Of a stretch of DNA of 6,901 bases, positions 1-6,343 are shown piece by piece. A model generated the notes under the pieces. That model was not told the origin of the DNA. It searched no databases and worked only from the letters and a program-made list of their open reading frames with translations. The translations under genes and the position numbers were made by a program. Position 1 is the first letter of the stretch. Each line of letters starts with the position of its first letter. This stretch comes from Pyrodictiaceae archaeon (GTDB taxonomy: Archaea; Thermoproteota; Thermoprotei_A; Sulfolobales; Pyrodictiaceae): NCBI GenBank assembly GCA_027046525.1, contig JALTYD010000013.1, forward strand, positions 1 to 6,901, in the 5' to 3' direction.

Positions 1-80
1 GTATAATAATCTAAGCCTAGTCCTCATAGTAGTAAAACTATCCTATATAGCTTGTAATACTGAGTAACTATTAATATACC

Positions 81-90
81 CTATATTATA
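81..90 (+). promoter_or_regulatory. TATA box of the tRNA-Lys gene
   Basis: An A/T-only stretch after one C (CTATATTATA) is centred about 26 bases before the first base of the mature tRNA, the usual archaeal TATA-to-start distance. Transcription would begin at or within a base or two of position 112, leaving almost no 5' leader. This is inferred from spacing and composition only. Confidence 0.6.
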
Positions 91-112
91 TTGAGATAAT
101 CATCTCGGTGAG

Positions 113-186
113 GGGCCGGTAGCTCAGCCAGGGAGAGCGGCGGGCTTTTAACCCGTAGGTCCCGGGTTCAAATCCCGGCCGGCCCG
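113..186 (+). tRNA. tRNA-Lys (anticodon UUU)
   Basis: A full cloverleaf can be drawn. The acceptor stem GGGCCGG (113-119) pairs with CCGGCCC (179-185), and G186 is the discriminator. The D stem is GCTC/GAGC (122-125/135-138). The anticodon stem GCGGG/CCCGT (140-144/152-156) encloses loop CTTTTAA with anticodon TTT at 147-149. The T arm is CCGGG-TTCAAAT-CCCGG (162-178). The variable loop has five bases and there is no intron. The 3' CCA is not encoded: CC follows the discriminator but the next base is T. The acceptor and T stems are all G-C, as expected of a hyperthermophile. It decodes AAA, and AAG by wobble. The 3' end lies one base from the stop codon of the convergent orc1 gene. Confidence 0.97.
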
Positions 187-187
187 C

Positions 188-1447
188 CTAATTATTTGGA
201 TGGTAGAAATTTTGCTGCTTCTCTCTTGATACTTCTTCTAGCGCTGAAACTACAGTTGTCTCGTCGACTGATAGTTTAATGATACGTGTTTTACCATATC
301 TTCCTCTACTTATTATCTGTGCAGAAATAATCCCTAGCATATCTAGCTCGCTTAATATATCGCTTATTCTCCGTTGCGTAACAACTTCTATACCAATCTT
401 TTTTGCTAAATTCGTATAGACTTCGTAGAGCTCACCTGTCGTAGTATATGGTTTGTCTTTTGTCGCTTCAAGAATAGCTTTTAAAACAAGTCTTGCATGG
501 AGAGGAAGAGAAGAAACTATTTCTTTTGCTCTATTTCTTTCTATTTGTATCCATGCTTTTTTAACATGTTCAACATCTACATAGCTTGATCCTTCACGTT
601 CAGCTATTTCACCAGCAACTCTAAGTAAGTCGAGTGCACGGCGGGCATCTCCGTGTTCTCTAGCAGCTAGTGCTGCACAGTAAGATATGACTCCCCTTTT
701 TATAGCCTCAGGGTAAAAAGCTTCTCTCGCACGTTCACTTAGTATATCATTTAATTGTTCAGCATTATATGGTGGAAACACTATTTCTTCCTCACCTAAA
801 CTACTTCTCACTCTCGCATCGAGCATTTCTACAAATCTAATATCGTTAGTTATGCCTATTATAGAGACTTTCATCGAGTCTCCTGGAAGTTCATTGCCTA
901 TCCTAGTTAATCTATAAAGTATATCGTCTCCTCTCTTTCTTACTAGCCAGTCTATCTCGTCTAGTACAACTATTAGAACTCCTCTTTCTCTAGAAAGAGC
1001 TTTTACGAGTCTTACATATACTTCTGCTGTAGAGAGTCCAGTAAATGGTATTCTAAGTCCTATAGATGAAGCTATATCAGATAACACTTTGTAGGGTGTA
1101 TCTCTCTGCCTAGTATTTACATAGACATAGTTTACTCGTAGGCCTAGCTCTAGAGCTTTTGTTTTTAGTCTACGTAGTACATATAGTGTAACAGCTGTTT
1201 TACCAGTGCCTGTCAAGCCGTAGATAAATAGGTTGTTTGGCTTATTACCTTTGAGAGCCTGAGCTAGTACACTTCCAACTTTACGTATTTCATTCTCCCT
1301 ATGGGGTAGCCTCTCTGGCACATAGTCTGGACTCAATATATCACGTTTCTTGAAGATCCTGGCTTTTACAGCCTTAGCAAATATATCTTCTAGTATATCT
1401 TCGCTCATACTAGCCCGTACCAAATTATTAATTCGATAGATAAGCAT
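188..1447 (-). CDS. orc1: Orc1/Cdc6 replication initiator (AAA+ ATPase with winged helix)
   Basis: This is the archaeal origin-recognition and helicase-loading ATPase. Positions in the 419-residue protein: Walker A GLTGTGKT (77-84), Walker B VVLDEID (160-166) with catalytic E164, sensor 1 in GITND (198-202), the initiator-type segment LDARVRSSL (209-217) with candidate arginine-finger residues, and sensor 2 [10 protein letters not shown] (266-275). A C-terminal winged helix (about 315-395) ends in a basic wing, RGRYGKTR, resembling origin-binding Orc1-1 proteins. The length is normal for the family and there is no frameshift. The start is uncertain. The ATG at 1447 lies about 15 bases after the predicted transcription start. 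A second in-frame ATG at 1408 begins [10 protein letters not shown], where family-like sequence starts, and would give 406 residues. Neither has a clear Shine-Dalgarno. The gene diverges from the NUDIX gene and converges on tRNA-Lys. Assignment to the Orc1-1 paralogue is inferred; family membership is secure. Confidence 0.95.
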   Translation of the reverse strand: MLIYRINNLVRASMSEDILEDIFAKAVKARIFKKRDILSPDYVPERLPHRENEIRKVGSVLAQALKGNKPNNLFIYGLTGTGKTAVTLYVLRRLKTKALELGLRVNYVYVNTRQRDTPYKVLSDIASSIGLRIPFTGLSTAEVYVRLVKALSRERGVLIVVLDEIDWLVRKRGDDILYRLTRIGNELPGDSMKVSIIGITNDIRFVEMLDARVRSSLGEEEIVFPPYNAEQLNDILSERAREAFYPEAIKRGVISYCAALAAREHGDARRALDLLRVAGEIAEREGSSYVDVEHVKKAWIQIERNRAKEIVSSLPLHARLVLKAILEATKDKPYTTTGELYEVYTNLAKKIGIEVVTQRRISDILSELDMLGIISAQIISRGRYGKTRIIKLSVDETTVVSALEEVSREKQQNFYHPNN

Positions 1448-1482
1448 AATTTAACTAAAAGGCTCAATTAGATTTTGTGATT

Positions 1483-1492
1483 CCTTTAAAAA
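1483..1492 (-). promoter_or_regulatory. Probable TATA box of orc1
   Basis: Read on the minus strand this is TTTTTAAAGG, centred near 1488. A start of transcription about 26 bases downstream (near 1462) would leave a leader of about 15 bases before the ATG at 1447, or about 54 before the ATG at 1408. A second A/T-rich stretch (TTAAATTAT, about 1446-1455) could instead serve the 1408 start. The spacing argument is inference. Confidence 0.45.
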
Positions 1493-1519
1493 CACAGAAG
1501 ATGCAAGTAGTAATGTTAA

Positions 1520-1528
1520 TTATATATA
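1520..1528 (+). promoter_or_regulatory. TATA box of the NUDIX gene
   Basis: TTATATATA is centred about 26-28 bases before the ATG at 1552 and no Shine-Dalgarno lies between, so the mRNA is predicted to be leaderless or nearly so. It lies about 30 bases from the oppositely oriented orc1 TATA box, making 1448-1551 a compact divergent promoter region. Confidence 0.6.
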
Positions 1529-1551
1529 CATGACTAGTAGAAATAAATACC

Positions 1552-2175
1552 ATGATTGACATCACACACAGAGAACTTTGTAACAAGGTTGTAGATATGA
1601 TTAGAGATAAGAAAGAGCTAATTGAGTGTATAAAAGGGTTATTAATGACTAGTTACCCAGATAGTTTTGCAGCTGCTATTAATTTGATACTATTTAACCA
1701 CTATGGTTTACATGTTATAATGATACAGCGCAGTATTAATCCAAGAGATCCATGGTCAGGAGATATAGCATTTCCTGGTGGAAGAACAAAGCCTAGCGAA
1801 ACACCCATTGATACTATAGTAAGAGAGACCTGGGAAGAAATAGGACTAGCAAATAAGCAGTATGAGATTCTAGGCTTTCTTGAGCCGGTTTCACCAAAGA
1901 GTATACCATCTATGATCGTGGTACCTGTTGTTTCTATTCTCACAAGAGGCGATATTCGAAGCCTAAAACCAAGAAGCCGAGAAGTTGAAAGAATAATTTT
2001 TGTCCAGCTACCTATCCTAATTAGAAAACTTTACGTCAGACATCCATACAGAGGTACTATGGTTGAGGCATTCAAAGATTGGTATGGAAATATAATATGG
2101 GGGATGAGTCTAAGAGTTTTAGAGAATCTTGTTAAAAAGATAAAGATGTGTGAATCTCATCTTTCTAAAGGATGA
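1552..2175 (+). CDS. NUDIX hydrolase, CoA pyrophosphatase-like
   Basis: This 207-residue protein carries a NUDIX box: G77, E83 and R91-E92-T-W-E95-E96-I-G98-L99 fit G-x5-E-x7-REUxEExGU, except that the U position is Thr93. E92, E95 and E96 are the expected Mg2+/Mn2+ ligands. Before the box, QRS-(x)6-PWSGDIAFPGG (about 59-77) resembles the NudL/NUDT7 (UPF0035, CoA pyrophosphatase-like) branch. Members of that branch hydrolyse CoA or its derivatives to 3',5'-ADP and 4'-phosphopantetheine. No signal peptide or membrane segment is seen, so it is probably cytosolic. The ATG at 1552 has no Shine-Dalgarno but sits at the right distance from a TATA box for a leaderless start. Its last 19 bases overlap the 3' end of the convergent GGT-like gene. 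The NUDIX fold is certain; CoA as substrate is inferred and other dinucleotide substrates are possible. Confidence 0.92.
   Translation: MIDITHRELCNKVVDMIRDKKELIECIKGLLMTSYPDSFAAAINLILFNHYGLHVIMIQRSINPRDPWSGDIAFPGGRTKPSETPIDTIVRETWEEIGLANKQYEILGFLEPVSPKSIPSMIVVPVVSILTRGDIRSLKPRSREVERIIFVQLPILIRKLYVRHPYRGTMVEAFKDWYGNIIWGMSLRVLENLVKKIKMCESHLSKG
2133..2150 (-). terminator. Possible T-rich terminator of the GGT-like gene
   Basis: On the minus strand, just beyond the GGT-like stop codon, the sequence reads CATCTTTATCTTTTTAAC, with a run of five T after a pyrimidine-rich stretch. Archaeal transcription commonly ends at such T tracts without a hairpin. The site lies inside the end of the NUDIX coding region, so base choice there is also constrained by that protein. 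Confidence 0.35.
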
Positions 2176-3740
2176 TCTAAATAAGCAGGAATAGATACTC
2201 CTTCGCCTCGTATATCGGTACCTCCGACTAGTATAGGACCAGGAGATAGCTCTATTATTGAGGCCACGCCAGTTCTAGAGGGGTATTTTAGTTGCTGTAG
2301 TTTATACCCGTATTTTACTTCAAAGTCTTCTCTAACACTAATGCCTTCTTCATATACTGCTATTTTACTACGTACATCTAAGAGAACCCTTGGATACTCT
2401 ATAGCTTCTTGAATACTCATCGAATAGTGTAGAATATTTGTCAAAAACCACCAATGTAACTGAGGTCGATAATGACCTCCTGAAGTTCCTATTGCATATA
2501 CCTTCTCGCTACAATCTACAATCATTGCAGAAAGAGTATGAAGTGTTCTTTTTCTAGGTTCTAATCTGTTTATATGGTTATGATCTAGCGAGAAATCAGA
2601 ACCACGATTATTTAATGGTATTTGGTAGTTCGGCTCAGTTAAGCCAGAGCCGAAGTGATTGTACAAACTCTGAATACCAGCAACTAAATTACCATTCTTA
2701 TCACCGACTACAAAGAAGGTAGTATCTCCTATATCTCGTCGACTAGTAATAGTCTGGCTTCTAAGCCTACTTAGCTCTTCCATAGTAGCCTCTACTAATT
2801 TATCATCTAGTAGACCATAGGGATCAATTTTCATGAAAGATGGATCAGTAATATGTCTATCTCTAAATAAGTATGCGGGCTGGACTAGTTTAGCTAGTAA
2901 TTCAACACGTTCATAACTATTGGGTCCGGTTTGTTCTAGTATTTCCCTATAGTAACTACTAAGTACTTTTAGCATAAAGAGTGTAGTTGCTCCTTGAGTA
3001 GGTGGAGGACCCTCGTAGATAGTACAGTTTTCGTATTCGAGTTTTAATGGATTAACTATACTTGCCTTATATGATGCTAAGTCTTCTGCTCCTAGTACTC
3101 CTCCTCTCTCTCTAACATAACTGGATATTTTCTCAGCTATATCTCCTTCATAGTATGATCTATGATCTTCAGCTATTAAGTTGAGAGCTTTTGAGGCGCC
3201 CTCGAACTTAACAAGAGTATATGGTCTCGAAATCCCTAGGAATGTATATGCAGAGCCGGGATCCATTGAGAGTATATCGTGATTTCTCCTCGTAGCTGTG
3301 GCGAGAGAGTAAGGTGCTGGAAACCCTTTCTTTGCTAGCTTTGATACTACTTCAACTAGATGGCCCCATTCTAGTTTACCGAATTTTTTCCACATTGAGT
3401 ACAGAGAATCTATCATGCCTGGGACAGTTATTGTGAGTGGGCCGCGTGATGGCATCTGTTTATATCCTTTCCTTGCCATGTAGGCTATAGAGAGATCTGC
3501 AGGAGAAGGACCTGAACCATCAATGAAAACAACCTCTGAACCTATTTTTACTAGCGCGAAGAAGTCGCCACCGAGACCGCCTAGATGGGGTAGGGTTATG
3601 CCTAGCGTGAGAGACGTTACTACAGCTGCATCTACAGCATTACCACCTTCATTTAGAATCATAGAGCCTAAGAGGGATGCAATTCCGTTTTCTGAGATTA
3701 CAACACCATCAGTTGAAGACTGGGGATATTTATAAACCAC
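2157..3740 (-). CDS. Gamma-glutamyltransferase-like Ntn hydrolase (GGT family, COG0405)
   Basis: The GGT family consists of self-cleaving N-terminal nucleophile hydrolases that act on gamma-glutamyl or other acyl amides. Residue numbers here count from the upstream GTG at 3749 (530 aa). Landmarks: GGNAVDAA (35-42), HLGGLGGDFF (55-64), the cleavage site before T343 in GDTTFFVVGDKNGN (341-354), QSLYNHFGSG (360-369), NN-x3-DF (380-386) and the oxyanion motif GTSGG (421-425). Autocleavage would give large (1-342) and small (343-530) subunits. No signal peptide is visible, so it is probably cytosolic. I choose the GTG at 3740, giving 527 aa, because GAGGTG at 3747-3752 is an ideal Shine-Dalgarno six bases before it; the 3749 GTG lies inside that box. 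Most residues that bind glutamate in E. coli GGT are replaced, so true gamma-glutamyl transfer is doubtful. It lies 55 bases after the propeller gene on the same strand. Confidence 0.9.
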   Translation of the reverse strand: MVYKYPQSSTDGVVISENGIASLLGSMILNEGGNAVDAAVVTSLTLGITLPHLGGLGGDFFALVKIGSEVVFIDGSGPSPADLSIAYMARKGYKQMPSRGPLTITVPGMIDSLYSMWKKFGKLEWGHLVEVVSKLAKKGFPAPYSLATATRRNHDILSMDPGSAYTFLGISRPYTLVKFEGASKALNLIAEDHRSYYEGDIAEKISSYVRERGGVLGAEDLASYKASIVNPLKLEYENCTIYEGPPPTQGATTLFMLKVLSSYYREILEQTGPNSYERVELLAKLVQPAYLFRDRHITDPSFMKIDPYGLLDDKLVEATMEELSRLRSQTITSRRDIGDTTFFVVGDKNGNLVAGIQSLYNHFGSGLTEPNYQIPLNNRGSDFSLDHNHINRLEPRKRTLHTLSAMIVDCSEKVYAIGTSGGHYRPQLHWWFLTNILHYSMSIQEAIEYPRVLLDVRSKIAVYEEGISVREDFEVKYGYKLQQLKYPSRTGVASIIELSPGPILVGGTDIRGEGVSIPAYLDHPLER

Positions 3741-3746
3741 TTGACC

Positions 3747-3752
3747 CACCTC
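3747..3752 (-). promoter_or_regulatory. Shine-Dalgarno that decides the GGT-like start
   Basis: On the minus strand GAGGTG is followed by six bases and then GTG at 3740. This matches the archaeal 16S anti-SD and favours the start at 3740 over the in-frame GTG at 3749, which is itself the last three bases of the box. Confidence 0.75.
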
Positions 3753-3783
3753 GATGGTATCTATGCCTTAAGAAGTAGAAAGG

Positions 3784-3792
3784 ATTAAAAAA
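3784..3792 (-). promoter_or_regulatory. T-rich tract: propeller terminator and/or GGT-like TATA box
   Basis: The minus strand reads TTTTTTAAT just after the TAA of the propeller gene. As a TATA-like element it would place transcription start near 3762, giving the GGT-like gene a leader of about 22 bases that includes its GAGGTG. As a T6 tract in a pyrimidine-rich run it could also terminate the propeller transcript. Sequence alone does not separate the two roles; both may hold. Confidence 0.4.
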
Positions 3793-3795
3793 GGT

Positions 3796-6174
3796 TTAAG
3801 ACTGGCTTAGTTCTAAGACATGGATAGCTTCGATAAAGATTTTATCTTCGTATTGTCTAGCTATACCAATTACTTTGTAACGATTCCCGATACTTACCTC
3901 TACAGGGCCTCTCTGTATAAGTATATCTACTTGACCAGTCTCGTCGGAAATAACTAGTCTGAGAACATTAAATTTGTATATGGGATGTTCGATGTAGTCC
4001 CAGCCTTTCAGTGTACCCTCAATACTAACGACTTTATCTTTGTACTTTTCTATCTCTGTTATGAGTTTTTCTATTGGTATCTCTTCTAATTCAGGTAATC
4101 TAGCTATTTCTTCTAGATTTTCTGCATCAAATATCTTTATCATAGGATATGCGTAGGTTCTAGGTGCTATCGTATAGATATAATCACCTATATATGTAGA
4201 TCTAGTTGAGAATTCATGTTCAAGTATTCCTAGAAAGTCTAACTTCTTAGCATCTATAACATGTATAACTGCTACACCCCATATCCCTTCTGGTCTATAT
4301 TTCCCTATGACTACTGGAGCTCTCATGTTTACAACTGGAACAAGAATATAATCATGGTTGTAGTCATACATAAATGCTCTATGACCCCATCTTGGGTCGA
4401 GAACAGGTGACCAGTGGTAGTACTTCAATACTACTCTAGAGAGAGGAGATACTGTTTTATTATTCTCGTAGAATTTGTAGAGAGTTACCCTTACATTACC
4501 TTCCTCGATGCCTATACCTATGAAGGTATCATTACCTATGTAGTGGAAGAATTCGTCAAAGCCAGGTGCCTTTAGGTACCCGAGTATCTCTGGTTTTTCA
4601 GGATTACTAAGATCTATGACGAATAAGGGGTCTACTTGCCTGAAAGTTACAAGAAATAGCCTATCTTCAACAAATCTAACAGCATGTATGCCTTCGTTAA
4701 TGGCAATTTCTTCTAGCCTAGAAACTTCTTCTAGAGAATTACTGTCGAGTATGTATAGATCTACGCTTAAACGACCCTTTTCCCAGTTCTGCGTTATTAT
4801 TCTTAGATATCCTTTGTACTCGTCTAATTGCCATTGTTTGAAAAACCTGCCCTTTATCACAGTTATCGCTTCTGGTTCTATTAATGGTGTCATATTTCCC
4901 TCTACTACTTTCATCTTAATAATTGTGGAAGAGTCCCATGAACGTCTTATCTGTATTTTTCTAGATATTATTTCTCTAACTATTTCACTAGCTGAAGTTA
5001 CGTTAGTGTTTCCCCTCAAATCTTCTGGAGAGCCAGGTAAGGCTATGTAAAGGTTCCCGGTAGAACTCATATAGATTGTACTCGGCGGAGCGCCTAGTAG
5101 TGAGAATTCATCGTGAGAGCCGTTCTCTGTGTTTAGGACCGCTATGTATGTAGCCTCATCAGGATATCCGACGATTACAACATCTTCTGCGAGTTGTACA
5201 GATATGTTCTCTCCTACAGCTTCGTATATTAGTGGTATAATGCTTGCGCTATGCAGGGAATTTACTAGTACTATTGTTTCATTATATAACCGTGCATCGA
5301 AGTAGCTCCCAGTGAAGCCTTTAACCCACTCAATTTCAAGCTTCTGGGATAGTTTTATAACCCATGTTCTAGGTGGTAGAGGATACGGCTCTCTATTCTC
5401 AGCAACAAATAGAATTATCCCATCATCTGTAAAGAATACACCCCTAGCTCTGAGCCAATGTTTTACTTCTCCTAAAATCTCCATAGTTTTGTTAGCTGCT
5501 ACGACTACTAGTGTTTCATTACCGATATAGCTCGATAGTATATCTGTTAGGTTGACAATGTGTACAAGTTTAGCTTCCTCGATAGGGAAGACACGATATA
5601 TTTGGACAACTGGTTTGTCTTCTGGAATAATAACCATATGCGTTCCATTTGTTTTCACTATATCTGGTTCATCTATTCCTTTCACTTGTACTGTTGTTTT
5701 CCCATACTCTGGTGTGATAGTGGGTACACTTGTTCTAACTTGAGATATAGCAGGTGTAGCTGTAGGAACCGTGGCAAGAACGGTTGTAGTAACAGGTAAT
5801 GGTCTTGATGGGCCACTTAGTGCAGTTTCTGCTACAACATCATAGAGGTACGGGCCTTTGAGGCCTCCTATTATCTGTGCCTTCTTGAATATTACATCAA
5901 ATATTGCTGTCCATGTTGTCTTATATCCAAATCCAATCCATTCAGCAGTATCATTTGTTTGATTACTATCCTTTACAACGCCACTAGCAAATCCAGATTC
6001 TATTTGAGGAGGAAGCATAATCGTCTTTGTAGTTGTTACTACTTTTATACTCGTTATTAAGCTTGGTTTTTGACTACTTATATATGCTGCACCTAGCAAT
6101 ATTCCTACAAGAAGTAAGGCCACTGCGGATAATACCAGCACAGTATAAGTAGATTTCTCAGCCTTGTCTTCCAA
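3796..6174 (-). CDS. Membrane-anchored secreted beta-propeller protein (COG4880-like) with C-terminal OB-fold-like domain
   Basis: This is a 792-residue protein. A hydrophobic helix (about 11-31) with no lipobox Cys acts as signal or signal-anchor, so the bulk should lie outside the cell. Residues 35-117 are unassigned. A Ser/Thr/Pro-rich stalk (about 118-158) leads to TTVQVKGIDEPDIVKTNG (160-177), the signature that opens the archaeal secreted Beta_propel family. Further family blocks are VRFVEDRLFLVTFRQVDPLF (499-518), IDLSNPEKPEILG (520-532) and a block rich in H and Y around 586-614. Residues about 700-790 look like a separate OB-fold: KVVSIEGTLKG, then LRLVISDETGQVDILI and YKVIGIARQ. Thirteen N-x-S/T sequons lie between 71 and 574, consistent with surface N-glycosylation. 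The start is TTG at 6174, supported by GGTGAGGAGGGG just upstream. Its biochemical function is unknown; no catalytic motif is seen. Confidence 0.88.
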   Translation of the reverse strand: MEDKAEKSTYTVLVLSAVALLLVGILLGAAYISSQKPSLITSIKVVTTTKTIMLPPQIESGFASGVVKDSNQTNDTAEWIGFGYKTTWTAIFDVIFKKAQIIGGLKGPYLYDVVAETALSGPSRPLPVTTTVLATVPTATPAISQVRTSVPTITPEYGKTTVQVKGIDEPDIVKTNGTHMVIIPEDKPVVQIYRVFPIEEAKLVHIVNLTDILSSYIGNETLVVVAANKTMEILGEVKHWLRARGVFFTDDGIILFVAENREPYPLPPRTWVIKLSQKLEIEWVKGFTGSYFDARLYNETIVLVNSLHSASIIPLIYEAVGENISVQLAEDVVIVGYPDEATYIAVLNTENGSHDEFSLLGAPPSTIYMSSTGNLYIALPGSPEDLRGNTNVTSASEIVREIISRKIQIRRSWDSSTIIKMKVVEGNMTPLIEPEAITVIKGRFFKQWQLDEYKGYLRIITQNWEKGRLSVDLYILDSNSLEEVSRLEEIAINEGIHAVRFVEDRLFLVTFRQVDPLFVIDLSNPEKPEILGYLKAPGFDEFFHYIGNDTFIGIGIEEGNVRVTLYKFYENNKTVSPLSRVVLKYYHWSPVLDPRWGHRAFMYDYNHDYILVPVVNMRAPVVIGKYRPEGIWGVAVIHVIDAKKLDFLGILEHEFSTRSTYIGDYIYTIAPRTYAYPMIKIFDAENLEEIARLPELEEIPIEKLITEIEKYKDKVVSIEGTLKGWDYIEHPIYKFNVLRLVISDETGQVDILIQRGPVEVSIGNRYKVIGIARQYEDKIFIEAIHVLELSQS

Positions 6175-6186
6175 CCCCTCCTCACC
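6175..6186 (-). promoter_or_regulatory. Shine-Dalgarno of the propeller gene (TTG start)
   Basis: The minus strand reads GGTGAGGAGGGG directly before TTG at 6174. GGTGAG leaves six bases to the TTG. An ATG at 6188-6186 overlaps the box but is in another frame, so TTG is the start that fits both frame and ribosome binding. Confidence 0.7.
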
Positions 6187-6208
6187 ATGATAAGACCAGC
6201 TATACTTT

Positions 6209-6219
6209 CTTATTATATC
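6209..6219 (-). promoter_or_regulatory. TATA box of the propeller gene
   Basis: The minus strand reads GATATAATAAG, centred near 6214. Transcription would start near 6188, leaving a leader of about 14 bases that contains the Shine-Dalgarno. This is inferred from spacing. Confidence 0.55.
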
Positions 6220-6253
6220 TAGTTAATAGAACAATCCTGTTTCAAGACATAGT

Positions 6254-6299
6254 ACAAGAGAGCTGACAAGTGAGCTAGAGTTGAATACGAGTTAAACAA
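6254..6299 (+). repeat. Short tandem direct repeats upstream of the cupin operon
   Basis: ACAAGAGAGCTG (6254-6265) is followed directly by ACAAGTGAGCTA (6266-6277), matching at 10 of 12 positions. Next come GAGTTGAATAC (6278-6288) and GAGTTAAACAA (6289-6299), matching at 8 of 11. Units are 11-12 bases long, near one DNA turn, and run up to the cupin TATA box. A looser unit, TCAAGACATAGT (6242-6253), may precede them. This arrangement suits a regulator bound in register on one face, but that role is inferred. Confidence 0.5.
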
Positions 6300-6306
6300 T
6301 ATATAG
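6297..6306 (+). promoter_or_regulatory. TATA box of the cupin-MBL operon
   Basis: CAATATATAG is centred near 6302, about 42 bases before the cupin ATG. Transcription would start near 6328 and give a leader of about 16 bases without a clear Shine-Dalgarno. The direct repeats end where this box begins. Confidence 0.55.
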
Positions 6307-6343
6307 ATATGGTGTATTTTTCGAAGCTAGGGTTAGATGTAGT

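Noticed and set aside
1..27. A minus-strand frame starting ATG at 27 and open to the window edge, with TATA-like sequence upstream (about 71-80).
   Set aside because: Only nine codons are visible, there is no Shine-Dalgarno and no recognisable motif, so it cannot be supported as a gene from this window.
113..186. tRNA-Lys as an attachment site for an integrated element.
   Set aside because: I see no second copy of the tRNA 3' end and no integrase in the window; the adjacent gene is a core replication initiator.
1701..1943. A minus-strand frame inside the NUDIX gene.
   Set aside because: It is antisense to the conserved NUDIX box, has no motif or ribosome site, and is a shadow of the real frame.
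3312..3330. TGGAAAC followed by a pyrimidine run, resembling half of an origin recognition box.
   Set aside because: It is a single isolated half-match inside the GGT-like coding region with no partner nearby.
3523..3735. A plus-strand frame antisense to the N-terminal part of the GGT-like gene.
   Set aside because: The opposite strand encodes conserved GGT blocks; this frame has no family signature or promoter.
4616..5799. Several plus-strand frames antisense to the propeller gene.
   Set aside because: Low-complexity Ser/Thr/Ile-rich translations with no motif, Shine-Dalgarno or promoter; they mirror the propeller coding strand.
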